A DNA stretch of 59,192 nucleotides from Bifidobacterium breve (lineage in GTDB: Bacteria > Actinomycetota > Actinomycetes > Nanopelagicales > Nanopelagicaceae): assembly GCA_945889195.1 (NCBI GenBank), contig CAMDBB010000008.1, forward strand, positions 1 through 59,192, given 5' to 3'. Positions 32,237-43,205 of the stretch are shown here, in pieces. The notes under the pieces were generated by a model. It was given only the letters and a program-made list of their open reading frames with translations. It was not told the DNA's origin and did not search any database. The stretch's first letter is position 1, and every line of letters begins with the position of its first letter. The translations under genes were made by a program, and so were the position numbers.

Positions 32237-34197
32237 TTAATCGAATTCCCGTCACCGACATCTCCCCTGTAGTTCTCTTCGGGGGAGATTTCGTTCCTGT
32301 AAAGGCAATCGCCGGTGAAGTAATTCCAGTCAGTGCAACCATATTCCGTGAAGGCCACGACGCTCTTGGCGCCGATGTAGTTCTCTATGACAGCGCTCAA
32401 AAAGAGATAGCCCGCGCAGTTATGACCGAGAAGTGGCACGGCGGGAATGTCTATGAAGGCGCTGTAACTATTCCGGCGCGAGGAGATTTCACCTTCACAA
32501 TCGATTCTTACGATCATCCCTTTGCTACCTGGCTCCATGATGCCGAGATAAAGATTCCAGCTGATATCGATGCTGAACTCATGTGTGCAATGGGCAAGAG
32601 GATATTTGAAGAGAAGTTAAGCCAAGATCCTTCTGCTAAAGCTCTACTTACACCTGCCATCAAAGCGCTCGGTGATTCCACGCTCTCTGCCATGAATCGT
32701 TTCTCGCAGACTTCAACAGAAGTCATTCGCTCATACTTCGCGACCAACCCCCTACGCAGACTTGTTTCATCGACAGAACACTTTCCTATCCGCGCAGATC
32801 ACGAGCGGGCGCTAGTTGGTTCTTGGTATGAGTTCTTTCCACGTAGCGAAGGTGCAAAAGTTGGCGCAGATGGCGCAGTAATTTCTGGCACCTTTAAGAC
32901 TGCAGAGCTCCGTCTACCTGCAGTTGCGGCTATGGGCTTCGATATCTTGTATCTGCCTCCTGTGCATCCGATTGGTACAAATTTTCGCAAGGGTAAGAAC
33001 AACACCCTGACGCCATCGGCGACAGATCCTGGAGTTCCTTGGGCGATTGGCAATAAAGAAGGTGGCCACGATGCCATCAACCCAGAACTGGGAACCCTCG
33101 CTGACTTTGAAAGCTTTGTGAAGAGTGCAAAGAAGAACGGCCTTGAAGTAGCGATGGACTTTGCGCTCCAGGCATCTCCTGATCATCCGTGGGTGAAAGA
33201 GCACCCTGAATTCTTCACAACTCGTGCAGATGGCTCAATTGCATACGCTGAGAATCCACCAAAGAAGTATCAAGATATCTATCCCATTAACTTCGATAAT
33301 GACTACGACGCAATCCTCAAAGAGTCACTTCGCATCTTACATTTCTGGATCTCTAAAGGAATCTCAATCTTCCGTGTAGATAATCCACATACCAAGCCAG
33401 TGCATTTCTGGGCTGATGTCATGAAGACCGTTCGCCTTGAGCATCCAGATGTCATCTTCTTAGCTGAAGCCTTCACTAAGCCTGCGATGATGCATGCGCT
33501 CGGCAAAGCTGGTTTTCATCAGTCCTATACATATTTCACCTGGCGCACCAGCAAGCAAGAGTTAACTGAATATGCCACCGAAGTTTCGCAACAGACCAGC
33601 GCCTTCTTTAGACCTAACTTCTGGGTTAATACTCCAGATATCTTGCCCTTCCATCTGCAATCTGGAAATCCCGCCATCTTTGCAATTCGCGCAGCCCTCG
33701 CCGCCACGTTAAGCCCATCATGGGGAATGTATGCAGGCTATGAACTGTATGAACACCGTCGCTTTAAAGAGGGTGGCGAGGAATATATCGACTCTGAAAA
33801 GTATGAGATCAAGGTGCGTGATTGGGAAGGTGCAACCAAGAAGAAGCTGACCTTGGCGCCATTTATTACTCAACTCAATGCCATTCGCAAGAAGAATGTG
33901 GCGCTGCAGCGCCTTCGCAACCTACGTTTTCACACAACCGATAATGATGCCATCCTCGCTTATTCCAAGCGCGAAGGAGATAACTTAATTTTAGTTGTCA
34001 TCAATCTCGACCCAACTTTTGCACAAGAAACTGTTGTGCACTGGAATATGGCAGAACTAGGACTGCAAATAGATAACTTTGCGGTAACGGATTTGATTGA
34101 TGGCGCTAAATATGACTGGTCTGCGCACACATATGTCCGACTAGATCCAACAAGGTTGTCTGGGAAAGTTGTTCACATTGCGCAGGTAAAGCTTTAA
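32233..34197 (+). CDS. glgE: alpha-1,4-glucan:maltose-1-phosphate maltosyltransferase
   Basis: GlgE extends linear alpha-glucans using maltose 1-phosphate, as in the trehalose-to-glucan route of actinobacteria. The 654-residue GH13_3 enzyme has an N-terminal beta-sandwich domain, then the catalytic barrel with [16 protein letters not shown], the nucleophile region [15 protein letters not shown], the acid/base region [14 protein letters not shown], and [12 protein letters not shown]. The start is TTG 32233, overlapping the aceE stop by four bases (TTGA). glgB follows directly; TreS and maltokinase are not in the window. Confidence 0.95.
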   Translation: MINRIPVTDISPVVLFGGDFVPVKAIAGEVIPVSATIFREGHDALGADVVLYDSAQKEIARAVMTEKWHGGNVYEGAVTIPARGDFTFTIDSYDHPFATWLHDAEIKIPADIDAELMCAMGKRIFEEKLSQDPSAKALLTPAIKALGDSTLSAMNRFSQTSTEVIRSYFATNPLRRLVSSTEHFPIRADHERALVGSWYEFFPRSEGAKVGADGAVISGTFKTAELRLPAVAAMGFDILYLPPVHPIGTNFRKGKNNTLTPSATDPGVPWAIGNKEGGHDAINPELGTLADFESFVKSAKKNGLEVAMDFALQASPDHPWVKEHPEFFTTRADGSIAYAENPPKKYQDIYPINFDNDYDAILKESLRILHFWISKGISIFRVDNPHTKPVHFWADVMKTVRLEHPDVIFLAEAFTKPAMMHALGKAGFHQSYTYFTWRTSKQELTEYATEVSQQTSAFFRPNFWVNTPDILPFHLQSGNPAIFAIRAALAATLSPSWGMYAGYELYEHRRFKEGGEEYIDSEKYEIKVRDWEGATKKKLTLAPFITQLNAIRKKNVALQRLRNLRFHTTDNDAILAYSKREGDNLILVVINLDPTFAQETVVHWNMAELGLQIDNFAVTDLIDGAKYDWSAHTYVRLDPTRLSGKVVHIAQVKL

Positions 34198-34205
34198 GAT
34201 TGCTC

Positions 34206-36143
34206 ATGTCTTTCTTCTCCCGCCTCTTTGGCGGCGCAAAACCCAGCGGAGAAAACACCTTTATTGGCCATGGCAGCTATCTCAATCCCTATTCAACTTT
34301 AGGCGAACTCGATTTTCATCTCATCTCTGAAGGTCGCCACGAAAGACTCTGGGAAGTCCTAGGCGCACACGTAAAACGCGAAAGCGATGGCGCTCTTATC
34401 GGAACTGCATTCTCGGTTTGGGCTCCGAACGCTCAAGCAGTCAGCCTTGTTGGTGACCATAACTTCTGGGATCGCAATACCCATCCGATGGTGCGCGCTG
34501 GTTCTACTGGAATCTGGGAAATATTCATTGCTGATGTTGGACCAAATACTTGTTACAAGTTTGCTATCTGCACCAGCAGTGGCGCCTGGGTAGATCATGC
34601 CGATCCCATGGCGCGTGCAACCGAGCATCCACCACGTACCGCATCAGTTGTTACTGAAAGTAGCTACACCTGGAGCGATACCGATTGGATGAATAAACGT
34701 GCTCAGTATCAACCTTGGCGCTCACCTGTCTCTGTCTATGAAGTCCATGCCGGTTCTTGGCGTCCCGGGCTTTCTTATATTCAGATGGCGCAAGAGTTAG
34801 TTACATATGTACAGGAACAGAACTTCACACATGTGGAATTTCTGCCGATTACCGAACATCCATATTCACCATCTTGGGGATATCAAGTCACCTCTTTCTT
34901 TGCACCTACTTCACGCTTTGGTTCACCTGATGAATTTAGATTCCTCGTTGATGCGCTCCACCAGGCAGGAATCGGCGTCATCCTTGATTGGGTACCAGCT
35001 CACTTTCCAAAAGATGAATGGGCGCTAGCTAATTTCGATGGCACGGCTCTCTACGAGCATGCCGATCCACGTCTGGGTGAACATCCCGACTGGGGCACGC
35101 TCATCTTCAACTTTGGTCGTAATGAAGTACGCAACTTCCTTGTCGCTAGCGCGCTCTACTGGTTAGAGGAGTTCCATATCGATGGCCTGCGCGTGGATGC
35201 TGTGGCGTCAATGCTCTACCTCGATTATTCGCGCAAAGAGGGCGAATGGCTGCCTAATAAGTTTGGTGGGCGTGAAAACCTCGAGGCAGTTCAACTGCTG
35301 CAAGAAGCCACATCTACTGCATACAAGCACTACCCCGGCATCATGATGATTGCTGAAGAATCAACTGCATGGGGTGGAGTCACAAAAGATACCTCTGGAG
35401 GCGGCCTTGGCTTCGGCTTTAAGTGGAATATGGGTTGGATGCACGACACCCTTGAATACCTGCAACATGAGCCAATCCATCGCGTGTATCACCACAACGA
35501 AATCACATTCTCAATTCTTTATGCCTGGTCTGAAAACTTCATGCTTCCACTTTCACATGACGAGGTTGTGCACGGTAAAGGTTCTCTCGTCAATAAGTTC
35601 CCGGGCGATCGCTGGCAGAAACTTGCAACGCTTCGTGCGCTCTATGGCTTTATGTGGGCTCACCCTGGAAAGAAGTTGCTCTTTATGGGGCAAGAGTTTG
35701 CACAAAATGATGAGTGGAGCCAAGAAGCTGGCTTACAGTGGCATCTGACTGAATTTGCTGAACACCAAGGTGTGCAGAAGGTTGTCAGCGATATCAACGC
35801 TAACTACAAGCGCATTCCTGCTCTGTGGGAGAAAGATATCGTTGCAGACGGTTTCCAATGGATTATTGGCGATGATGGAGCCGGAAATACTCTGGCATTC
35901 ACCCGTTGGTCAGATAAGGGAGCTCCACTTGTCGCAGTAACAAACTTTTCACCGGTCCCCCACGAGCAATATCAACTCAGGCTTCCAGTCTCAGGAATCT
36001 GGCACGAAGCGCTTAACACCGATGATCTGAAATATGGCGGCAGTGGCGTTACAAATAAAGACTTTACTGTGGATGTAGATACCAACCTCTATGCCACGGT
36101 GCGCATTCCGCCGCTTGCTACAGTCTGGTTTGAAAGAGTTTAG
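34206..36143 (+). CDS. glgB: 1,4-alpha-glucan branching enzyme
   Basis: GlgB introduces alpha-1,6 branches into glucans made by GlgE. The 645-residue GH13 enzyme has an N-terminal CBM48-like domain ([20 protein letters not shown]), the barrel with [18 protein letters not shown], nucleophile Asp in [20 protein letters not shown], acid/base Glu in [13 protein letters not shown], and [17 protein letters not shown] 34206 is chosen; TTG 34200 is possible. The end overlaps the convergent MFS gene by four bases. No terminator is seen between them. Confidence 0.95.
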   Translation: MSFFSRLFGGAKPSGENTFIGHGSYLNPYSTLGELDFHLISEGRHERLWEVLGAHVKRESDGALIGTAFSVWAPNAQAVSLVGDHNFWDRNTHPMVRAGSTGIWEIFIADVGPNTCYKFAICTSSGAWVDHADPMARATEHPPRTASVVTESSYTWSDTDWMNKRAQYQPWRSPVSVYEVHAGSWRPGLSYIQMAQELVTYVQEQNFTHVEFLPITEHPYSPSWGYQVTSFFAPTSRFGSPDEFRFLVDALHQAGIGVILDWVPAHFPKDEWALANFDGTALYEHADPRLGEHPDWGTLIFNFGRNEVRNFLVASALYWLEEFHIDGLRVDAVASMLYLDYSRKEGEWLPNKFGGRENLEAVQLLQEATSTAYKHYPGIMMIAEESTAWGGVTKDTSGGGLGFGFKWNMGWMHDTLEYLQHEPIHRVYHHNEITFSILYAWSENFMLPLSHDEVVHGKGSLVNKFPGDRWQKLATLRALYGFMWAHPGKKLLFMGQEFAQNDEWSQEAGLQWHLTEFAEHQGVQKVVSDINANYKRIPALWEKDIVADGFQWIIGDDGAGNTLAFTRWSDKGAPLVAVTNFSPVPHEQYQLRLPVSGIWHEALNTDDLKYGGSGVTNKDFTVDVDTNLYATVRIPPLATVWFERV

Positions 36144-37348
36144 CTCTTAGCTTGCGAGTCATCTTTTAGCGTGTTTGCAAAGAATATAACTGATAACAAC
36201 ATGGCAGTTGGAATCATCATCGCCAATGCAATCGAACCTGTGAGCTGAATGGTCCAAGCGACAATCCACTTAATGACAAATGTCAGAACGTTATTTACTA
36301 CGCCAAATTGCCCCACAACAATTGCGCTAGGCAAACTTGAACGGCGAGTTGCAGCTCTAAAGAAGGCAGGTGCAACAAAGGATGAACCAAGCCCGCCAAG
36401 TGCAAAGCCCAGTACGAAGAGCCAATAAGACCACCATTTCATCTCTATCGGCAGATGCGTGGCAACGATAATGCAAGATCCAAATCCAATAGCGCCCAAA
36501 ACAGCTGCGCGCTTTGCCCATGACTCAATAGGGGCATATGGCAAGAGTTTATGGAATAAGAGTCGACCAAAGATCATCGTGGCAGTAAAGACAATGTAAG
36601 GCACTGTGCTTGCACCGGCTGATACTTCAAGACGATCCTTGGTAAAAATTGCTCCCCAGTCACCAACTGCAAATTCCAGATAGACCGCACATGCCCAGCC
36701 CAGACTTACTGGCCAATCGATGCGAAAGGAGCTGAAGACTTGCTTAATTGAATAATCAGTTTCGACATCTGTATTTGCAGTAAGTAGCACTGGATGAAGA
36801 GAGAGAACAATTCCGAGCATGGCAACTGTGAGAATCAAGGAGAGCGTCGTTACATGAGTAGCGAGGCTGACTCTATCTACCAAGAGACCTGAAGCTATCG
36901 CTGTAACAAGTGCACCGGAACTCCAATATCCAGCGCTACTAATCATGATGTTTTTGCCACTGCGATCGTCGAAGTGGAATACCTGACTAGTAAGACCCAC
37001 ATGAATTGAAGTGATACCGAATCCAAAGGCGATACTAAAGATTAAGAATGGGATGGTAGAACTTAAGTGAACTAAGGCAATGAGCGATGCAAAGAGAACT
37101 ACGATTGAAACGACAATTACCTTCTTGGCGCCAATTCGATGAGTGATATGGCCAGCTACAAGTAATCCGAAGAATGCTCCGATAGAGCCGGTACTCATCA
37201 ACGAGCCAAAAGCGCCATTTTCTAGCCCTAGATTCTCACGTACCTCAGGAAAACGGGGAACCCAAGCCATGATGCCAAAGCCAAAGAGAAAGAAGAGTAG
37301 ATGGATCAGCTTCTGTTCGCGGCCATGGCCAATATCTATTTGTGACAT
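36140..37348 (-). CDS. MFS transporter
   Basis: A 402-residue major facilitator protein with about twelve hydrophobic helices. The loop between helices 2 and 3 carries [13 protein letters not shown], the usual MFS motif A position. The segment [20 protein letters not shown] resembles the fucose permease/DHA-like branch. Nothing indicates the substrate. It is 3 bases after the thioredoxin-TPR gene on the same strand, so they are probably co-transcribed. Confidence 0.88.
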   Translation of the reverse strand: MSQIDIGHGREQKLIHLLFFLFGFGIMAWVPRFPEVRENLGLENGAFGSLMSTGSIGAFFGLLVAGHITHRIGAKKVIVVSIVVLFASLIALVHLSSTIPFLIFSIAFGFGITSIHVGLTSQVFHFDDRSGKNIMISSAGYWSSGALVTAIASGLLVDRVSLATHVTTLSLILTVAMLGIVLSLHPVLLTANTDVETDYSIKQVFSSFRIDWPVSLGWACAVYLEFAVGDWGAIFTKDRLEVSAGASTVPYIVFTATMIFGRLLFHKLLPYAPIESWAKRAAVLGAIGFGSCIIVATHLPIEMKWWSYWLFVLGFALGGLGSSFVAPAFFRAATRRSSLPSAIVVGQFGVVNNVLTFVIKWIVAWTIQLTGSIALAMMIPTAMLLSVIFFANTLKDDSQAKS

Positions 37349-37351
37349 CGC

Positions 37352-38212
37352 TTAGAAGAGTGCGTTCGCTAGTTGTGCGCGAGCTTTGATGACAAGTGGA
37401 TCAGCAGGATCTACCAAGGTAAAGAGTTCGAGGAGATGATTCTTTACGCGATTCTGTTCATCTCCGACAAGAACGACAAGCAAGCGAAGTAATCTGTCGA
37501 AGGCAGAGTCCAAGTAGCCACTCATGACTTCAATATCTGCACATTGCAGTTGTAAATCAATATCTTCTGGGCGCTCGATTGCCTCTTCCATAATCTTTGC
37601 ACCATCAAGATCGATAGTGCGAATCAGCAATTGCACTTGGGCAAGGCCTAACTTGGCATATTGATCGTTTGGCTTACGTGCAACCAAGCGCTTATAGGCA
37701 GCCTCTGCGGTTGGATAGTCGCCTTGATCAAGAGCTGCTAGCGCCGCTTCTTCTTCAGGTTCTGCTTGCTCAACTGGCTCTTCGCCAATTCCTTGTTGCG
37801 CAGCGAGTGACAAAATCTTGGCAATTACCTCTCGCAATTGCGCTTCAGTGAGAGGTTGCTCAAGGAAAGGAATTGCTTTGCCACCGATAAAGACGATTCC
37901 AAATGGGATTGTTCGTACTTGCAGCGCCTGCGCTACAGGTGCTTGTTCTTCAACGTTGACGTGAGCCAATACCCACTTACCTTTATCGTCGCTCTCAATT
38001 GTTCCAAGTGCGCGCAGCATCGTGACTGAATCTGCAGAACGTGGGCTCCAACAGAGAATAACTACAGGTTTTCCTTCAGATAATGGAAGAACTTCTGTCT
38101 GCAAATTCTGAGGAGTGATTTCAAGGCCCGGCATCGGAGTCGATGTATCAGCAGGAGGCTTTCCAAGTGAACTTAAATCAACGGCTTGTGAGAAGTTTGG
38201 CGGTAGCGTCAT
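37352..38212 (-). CDS. thioredoxin-fold/TPR protein (CnoX/YbbN-like)
   Basis: A 286-residue protein. Residues 35-135 form a thioredoxin-like domain (KPVVILCWSPRSADSVTML) in which the usual CXXC is replaced by SPRS, so no disulphide chemistry is expected. Residues 155-286 hold TPR-like repeats (ALDQGDYPTAEAAYKRLVA). This matches the actinobacterial CnoX/YbbN-type co-chaperone group. It lies between the DUF4032 gene and the MFS gene on the same strand. Confidence 0.85.
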   Translation of the reverse strand: MTLPPNFSQAVDLSSLGKPPADTSTPMPGLEITPQNLQTEVLPLSEGKPVVILCWSPRSADSVTMLRALGTIESDDKGKWVLAHVNVEEQAPVAQALQVRTIPFGIVFIGGKAIPFLEQPLTEAQLREVIAKILSLAAQQGIGEEPVEQAEPEEEAALAALDQGDYPTAEAAYKRLVARKPNDQYAKLGLAQVQLLIRTIDLDGAKIMEEAIERPEDIDLQLQCADIEVMSGYLDSAFDRLLRLLVVLVGDEQNRVKNHLLELFTLVDPADPLVIKARAQLANALF

Positions 38213-38222
38213 CTTGATGTCC

Positions 38223-39473
38223 TCACTGCTGAATCATGCCATCTTTACGTACATCTACGCCAGAATCGCGGCGATAGGGCAATACTTCCGCAACATAGGA
38301 TTTAGCAGCAAATTCAAGGCCCACATCATGGCCAGCCTTCTCACTTAAGTACCAACGATGCTCAAGCACCTCATGGAAAAATTGAGCAAGTTCAATTCTG
38401 CCCTCTAGTTCAGATGGAATTTGATTGACTGTTGGTCGGAATACTTCATCAAGCCAACGTTTTGCAGATTCTGCAATCGGTGGCTTCGGTGCTTTCTCGC
38501 GGCCGCGATAACGATCAAAGGATGCTAATAAGCGCTTTGCCTGTAACTCTTCTGTATCTAACCCCATCAATTCACGAAGTCTGTTCTTGTGATAACCAGC
38601 TGCGACAAGTTTTGGTTGGAAGATCAGTTTTTCAGCGCCATCACTTTCTTGCACAACAACTGAAACTTCTTCAACTGCAAAACCAAGGTCATGTAACTGG
38701 CGCATGGCGCGTTCGACTGCATGGCGATCTTTAGGGTCAAGCACTTGTCTATCTTTAAGCGCTCCCCACAAACGGTGATATCTCTTAATCAGCGCCGAGC
38801 TTGCGCGTATCGGATCGAGGCCAGGATAGAGAACTCCTGATAGCTGTAGATCTTCTAGCTCTGCTGCAACGTTGAAGTGCGCAATCTCTAAATCGTGTTC
38901 GCGTTGACCATCACTTAAAGACTTTTGAAACTCGCCAGTTTCAGCATCAACAAGATAGGCGGCATAACCTTCTGCATCACGGCGAAAGAGAGTATTGGAA
39001 AGTGAACAATCGCCCCACCAGAAACCTAGGAGATGAAGGCGCACCAGCAACAAGGCCAGCGCATTAGCCATCAAGGTGACATCTTCAGCGGTGACGGTCT
39101 TATCGCTTAGGACAACGCGATACGGAAGTGAGTAAGGAAGGAAGCGGGTAACAAGTGCGCAGGGAAGCTCTTCTCCACCATTATTTGTGCGGCCCTCAAT
39201 AACAGCGATGGATTGCACATTTGGAGCATCTAGGTGGGTGAGCTCGCGCAGAATTTTGTACTCGCGATTGGCGAATTCCGAGACTGTTTCCTTGACTGCA
39301 TAGACCTCTGAGTCAGGATCATCGGTAGAGCGGACCAAGCGCACGATGTGGCGGGAGATACCGCGCTTTTCGGCCAAGAGCGGATCTTCAGGCCATTCCT
39401 CAAGTGAGACGTTCCAGGGTAGGCCAGTGACAGCTGCGATTTCCTCACCGAGTCCTGTAATCCGTAGCGCCAT
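38223..39473 (-). CDS. DUF4032 protein with kinase-like N-terminal part
   Basis: A 416-residue actinobacterial protein. The N-terminal half has a small-kinase-like pattern (EVYAVKETVSEFANREYKIL as a possible ATP-Lys strand, and LLGFWWGDCSLSNTLFRRD as a catalytic-loop-like segment, then YLVDAETGEFQ as a DFG-like segment). The C-terminal half is the DUF4032 region. Its substrate is unknown. It starts 34 bases from the divergent AI-2E-type gene. Confidence 0.83.
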   Translation of the reverse strand: MALRITGLGEEIAAVTGLPWNVSLEEWPEDPLLAEKRGISRHIVRLVRSTDDPDSEVYAVKETVSEFANREYKILRELTHLDAPNVQSIAVIEGRTNNGGEELPCALVTRFLPYSLPYRVVLSDKTVTAEDVTLMANALALLLVRLHLLGFWWGDCSLSNTLFRRDAEGYAAYLVDAETGEFQKSLSDGQREHDLEIAHFNVAAELEDLQLSGVLYPGLDPIRASSALIKRYHRLWGALKDRQVLDPKDRHAVERAMRQLHDLGFAVEEVSVVVQESDGAEKLIFQPKLVAAGYHKNRLRELMGLDTEELQAKRLLASFDRYRGREKAPKPPIAESAKRWLDEVFRPTVNQIPSELEGRIELAQFFHEVLEHRWYLSEKAGHDVGLEFAAKSYVAEVLPYRRDSGVDVRKDGMIQQ

Positions 39474-39496
39474 AGGTCATATTCTCTCGTACGCTT

Positions 39497-39507
39497 TACA
39501 ATAAATC
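39497..39507 (+). promoter_or_regulatory. leaderless promoter of the AI-2E family gene
   Basis: TACAAT at 39497-39502 lies 5 bases before ATG 39508, with no Shine-Dalgarno. This spacing puts the transcription start at or next to the start codon. Confidence 0.55.
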
Positions 39508-40623
39508 ATGGCCATTTCAGACCGCATCAAGAAAAAAACAAAGGAATCCGTCACAGTCTCTGATTTTGGGGCTGCAGGTGCTCCAATCGACCGCGGTAAC
39601 CCCTTTTACTTTGGATTTGTTGCAACAATCGGTGCTTTAACAGCTTTTGTATTAATGCGCGCACTCGCTAGCGCGAGTCAGGTATTTGTCTTGATTTTGG
39701 TAGCACTCTTCTTAGCAACCGGTCTTAATCCAGCTGTCGAAGCAATTCGTCGCCGTGGTCTTTCACGTACTGGTGCGGTCACAATTATCTTCTCTGGCGT
39801 TCTATTTATGGTCATTCTCTTTGGTGCACTTGTTGTTCCACCTCTTGTTACACAAGGGACAGAGCTCATTGAAAGCGCCCCAGCGCTTCTTGATAACCTA
39901 AAAAACAATGCGACTATCGCATCTATCAATGATCAATACGGAATCATCGATACGCTTCAGAAGAAGTTAAATTCTGTAACATCAGATGGAACGTTATTAA
40001 TTACTGCATTTGGTGGAGTCATCGGTGTAGGCAAGAGCGTCTTATCTGGAACATTTACCGCGCTCACCATCTTGGTCTTAACGCTCTATTTCATTACATC
40101 TTTGCCACAGGCGACTGAGCTTGGCTTGAAGTTAGTACCAGCAAGCCGCAGACCACGGGTTGCATCTCTTACCGAAGCCATCATCGCTCGAGTCGGCGCC
40201 TTTGTTGGCAGCCAGATTCTGATCTCATTTCTAGCTGCGCTCTTCATGACCTTATTTGGGTTGGCGCTAGGACTGCCATCGCCTATCGCAATCGGAATCA
40301 TCATCTTTATCTGTGGCCTTGTTCCGCTGATTGGACATTTCATCGGCGCTGCCATCTTCACCTTAATTGCGCTGACTGAGACTGTGGCAATAGGTGTCAT
40401 CGCATTTATTGGTTATGTGGTCTACGTCCAGATTGAAAATTACTTGCTAACTCCCAAGGTGATGAAGCGAAACCTGAATGTTCCAGGCGCAGTCACAATT
40501 GTCTCGGCGCTAATCGGAACTTCGCTCTTAGGACTTGTCGGAGGGCTGCTAGCAGTACCAGTTGCTGCATCAATTATTTTGATTCTTGAAGAAGTTGTCT
40601 TTCCGCGCTCAGAACGTACTTAA
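39508..40623 (+). CDS. AI-2E family (PerM-like) transporter
   Basis: A 371-residue membrane protein with about eight helices and the large amphipathic central domain of the family. The C-terminal half holds GLALGLPSPIAIGIIIFICG, LVPLIGHFIGAAIF and VYVQIENYLLTPKVMKR, the most conserved stretch. Members are named after the TqsA exporter but many move other solutes or ions. The end overlaps the convergent hydrolase gene by four bases. Confidence 0.9.
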   Translation: MAISDRIKKKTKESVTVSDFGAAGAPIDRGNPFYFGFVATIGALTAFVLMRALASASQVFVLILVALFLATGLNPAVEAIRRRGLSRTGAVTIIFSGVLFMVILFGALVVPPLVTQGTELIESAPALLDNLKNNATIASINDQYGIIDTLQKKLNSVTSDGTLLITAFGGVIGVGKSVLSGTFTALTILVLTLYFITSLPQATELGLKLVPASRRPRVASLTEAIIARVGAFVGSQILISFLAALFMTLFGLALGLPSPIAIGIIIFICGLVPLIGHFIGAAIFTLIALTETVAIGVIAFIGYVVYVQIENYLLTPKVMKRNLNVPGAVTIVSALIGTSLLGLVGGLLAVPVAASIILILEEVVFPRSERT

Positions 40624-41330
40624 ATTTCAGTAGGAAGTGGCAATCTTGCTGGTGCAACAATCTGAGTGATCTCAGTTAAGACTCGATGCACCATCGGTTC
40701 TCCAACCCAGAGGTGCTTAGCACCAGTAACTGGAATCAATTTGATTTGTGGAATAACGGCAAAGCGCTCTGCTGCTTGAGCTGGCTTGAGGTAATCATCA
40801 TGTTCAGGAATTAACGCAGTAATGGCTCGGCCATCGTGCGCCCAAAATTCCAGATCGCCATCGACAATATCGAGTAGCGTTGGGCTTAAGAGAATTAGAC
40901 CCTTTATGCGTGGGTCGCGCGCATGGCTAATTGCAATACTTGTTCCAAATGACCAGCCAACTACCCATAACTCTTTGAGTTGTAAGACATCGAAGCAGTA
41001 ACGAAGCATTGCTTCCACATCGTACTTTTCTGCTCGGCCATTGTCGTAACTGCCGGTACTGGTTCCTGCTTCGCTCGTGGTCCCACGTGTATTAAAGCGA
41101 ACGACTGTTATGCCGGCCATCGCAGGAAGTCGATTGGCAGCCTTCTTATAGATATGGCTATCCATCATTCCCCCACCTGTGGGATTGGGATGGCAACAAA
41201 GAATGGCTGCAGTTGGGTTATCAAGTGGGGCGCTGACTTCAGCGATGAGAGTCTGTCCATCTTCGGTGGTGACTGTAAATGGCGTGCGCAGAGCAGGAAG
41301 CACGGTGCTGGGGCGGATTGGTTCCGACAT
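40620..41330 (-). CDS. alpha/beta hydrolase family protein
   Basis: A 236-residue alpha/beta hydrolase. The nucleophile elbow is VGWSFGTSIA (Ser). The oxyanion region is LCCHPNPTGGGMMDSHIYK, and the final His lies in VTGAKHLWVGEP. The N-terminal segment contains TVTTEDGQTLIAEVSAP. It resembles the group of small hydrolases annotated as dienelactone hydrolase or acyl-CoA/peptide hydrolase homologues. The substrate is unknown. It is divergent from the aldehyde dehydrogenase gene by 22 bases. Confidence 0.85.
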   Translation of the reverse strand: MSEPIRPSTVLPALRTPFTVTTEDGQTLIAEVSAPLDNPTAAILCCHPNPTGGGMMDSHIYKKAANRLPAMAGITVVRFNTRGTTSEAGTSTGSYDNGRAEKYDVEAMLRYCFDVLQLKELWVVGWSFGTSIAISHARDPRIKGLILLSPTLLDIVDGDLEFWAHDGRAITALIPEHDDYLKPAQAAERFAVIPQIKLIPVTGAKHLWVGEPMVHRVLTEITQIVAPARLPLPTEI

Positions 41331-41352
41331 AGTTGCAGTCTAGTCTTTGCCT

Positions 41353-42834
41353 ATGAGCCTCTCCAAAGCGCAGACATTTGATTCGCTCAACCCTGTGACC
41401 GATGAAGTAATTGCATCGCACCCGATCACAGATGAAGCAGAAGTGCGTGCAGCAGTTGCCACAGCGCGCGCTGCATCAGTGCAATGGCGAGAAATCGGAT
41501 TTAGCGGACGTAAGAAGGTGCTGCTTAAGTGGAGTACCTATCTCATGGCTAACGTTGATGAACTTGCTGATCTCGTCTCACTTGAAACTGGAAAGCCAAC
41601 GAGCGATGCCAAATTAGAGGCAGCGCTTGCTGCAGGACATATTGCATGGGCTGCTCGCCATGCAGAGTCTGTAATGCGTACTTCCTATCGCTCTCCAGGT
41701 CTATTGATGGCAAATATGTCAGCAACCGTTGAAAGATCTCCTGTCGGAGTTGTCGGCGTGATTGGCCCTTGGAATTATCCAGTCTTTACTCCCCTTGGCT
41801 CGATCGCCTATGCACTTGCCGCCGGAAACACCGTTGTCTTTAAACCAAGTGAATACACACCAGGGGTCGGCCAATACTTGGCACGCACATTTCTCGATGC
41901 GACTTTATTTGCAGATGTCTTCATCTGCGTTACAGGCCTTGGTGAAACCGGAAAGTTTCTCTGCGAAAGCGGCGTCGATAAGTTGGCTTTCACTGGTTCA
42001 ACTCGAACAGCAAAGATTGTTGCGGCAACCTGTGCAGCTCAGATGACTCCAGTAGTTCTTGAATGTGGCGGTAAAGATCCAGTAATCGTGGCCCACGATG
42101 CCGATATCGCGCGCGCCGCAGATGCCACCGTCTGGTCAGCTTTTTCCAATGCCGGTCAGACATGTATCGGCGCTGAACGCGTGTATGTCGATGAGCGAGT
42201 AGCTGATAAATTCATTGAGAAAGTTCTTGAGATTGCCAAGACCATTAAGCCAGGCGCTCCTGGGGACGGTAAATACGGTCCAACCACAATGCCGAAGCAG
42301 ATTCCCATTATCCAGAGCCATATTGATGATGCCATCGCCCGTGGTGCCACAGTATTAATGGGTGGATCAAATTCAGTAAAAGCCCCCTTTGTTGAACCAG
42401 TGATCTTCTGCGACGTTCCAGAGGATTCGATTGCCATGACTGAAGAGACTTTTGGACCAACAATTGCAATCAACCGCGTGCAATCAATGGCTGAAGCGAT
42501 CAAACTATCGAATGACACTCGCTATGGGCTAGGTGCATCAGTCTGGTCTAAGCGACGCGGTAAGCAGATTGCATCACAGCTACATACAGGAATGGTGGCA
42601 ATCAATTCCACTATCTCTTTTGCTGCCGTTGACTCAGTACCTTTTGGTGGCGTGAAAGATAGCGGATACGGAAGAATTCATGGACCAGAAGGTTTGCTTG
42701 AATTTACCTATCCTCGCACTGTTGTGCGTGCTCGTTTTCAGCTACCGATTGCATTTACAAGTTTTAGCAGAACTGCAGGAAGCGATAAGTTAATTGTTGC
42801 GGTGACGAAGTTTCTTAAGGGTCGCTTTAGTTAA
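41353..42834 (+). CDS. aldehyde dehydrogenase family protein
   Basis: A 493-residue NAD(P)-dependent dehydrogenase. Motifs are VVGVIGPWNYPVFTPLGSIA at the nucleotide-binding site, the GSTR motif (FTGSTRTAKIVA), general base Glu in LECGGKDPVIV and catalytic Cys in NAGQTCIGAERVY. The terminal FGGVKDSGYGRIHG is usual. ATG 41353 is chosen, with TAGTCT 6 bases upstream and no Shine-Dalgarno. It resembles the succinate-semialdehyde/aliphatic aldehyde branch. The physiological aldehyde is not evident. Confidence 0.92.
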   Translation: MSLSKAQTFDSLNPVTDEVIASHPITDEAEVRAAVATARAASVQWREIGFSGRKKVLLKWSTYLMANVDELADLVSLETGKPTSDAKLEAALAAGHIAWAARHAESVMRTSYRSPGLLMANMSATVERSPVGVVGVIGPWNYPVFTPLGSIAYALAAGNTVVFKPSEYTPGVGQYLARTFLDATLFADVFICVTGLGETGKFLCESGVDKLAFTGSTRTAKIVAATCAAQMTPVVLECGGKDPVIVAHDADIARAADATVWSAFSNAGQTCIGAERVYVDERVADKFIEKVLEIAKTIKPGAPGDGKYGPTTMPKQIPIIQSHIDDAIARGATVLMGGSNSVKAPFVEPVIFCDVPEDSIAMTEETFGPTIAINRVQSMAEAIKLSNDTRYGLGASVWSKRRGKQIASQLHTGMVAINSTISFAAVDSVPFGGVKDSGYGRIHGPEGLLEFTYPRTVVRARFQLPIAFTSFSRTAGSDKLIVAVTKFLKGRFS

Positions 42835-42840
42835 AGACTT

Positions 42841-43158
42841 CTAATAGCGAGGCGCGTTGCGAGTACGTTCAGTACGAGGGCCGCGGTTATTGCGTTTAGT
42901 CCAACAGGCGTTATGCCAATGCCTACGGTTATCTTCGTCACCATCGAGCCATGCAACAGTGTGAGGTGTTGCCATAGGAATTAATTGATCGCATCCAGGG
43001 CAGCGATAAGGTTTATTTGCAGCTGACCCTGTTAACTTTCTTACAATCCATAAGCCATTCTCATCTTCTTCAAAACTTTGATTGGAAGGATTGAGCGGGC
43101 GATCTTCATCGTTATCTTTCGGCCTGCGATTTTTGGGATAATTCTTACGCGGGCTCAT
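42841..43158 (-). CDS. conserved actinobacterial zinc-ribbon-like protein
   Basis: A 105-residue basic protein. The central part holds CPGCDQLIPMATPHTVAWLD and then HWHNACWTKR, a probable Cys/His metal site (C-x2-C then H and C). Both ends are disordered and rich in Arg/Asn. The family is often annotated ATP/GTP-binding protein in streptomycetes, without visible nucleotide motifs here. I start it at ATG 43158, with an alternative at 43176. It is 47 bases from the divergent ABC gene. Confidence 0.75.
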   Translation of the reverse strand: MSPRKNYPKNRRPKDNDEDRPLNPSNQSFEEDENGLWIVRKLTGSAANKPYRCPGCDQLIPMATPHTVAWLDGDEDNRRHWHNACWTKRNNRGPRTERTRNAPRY

Positions 43159-43205
43159 GGGACCATTTTCTCGCACTTTTACCCAGTCAATGACAAGATA
43201 GCCAT

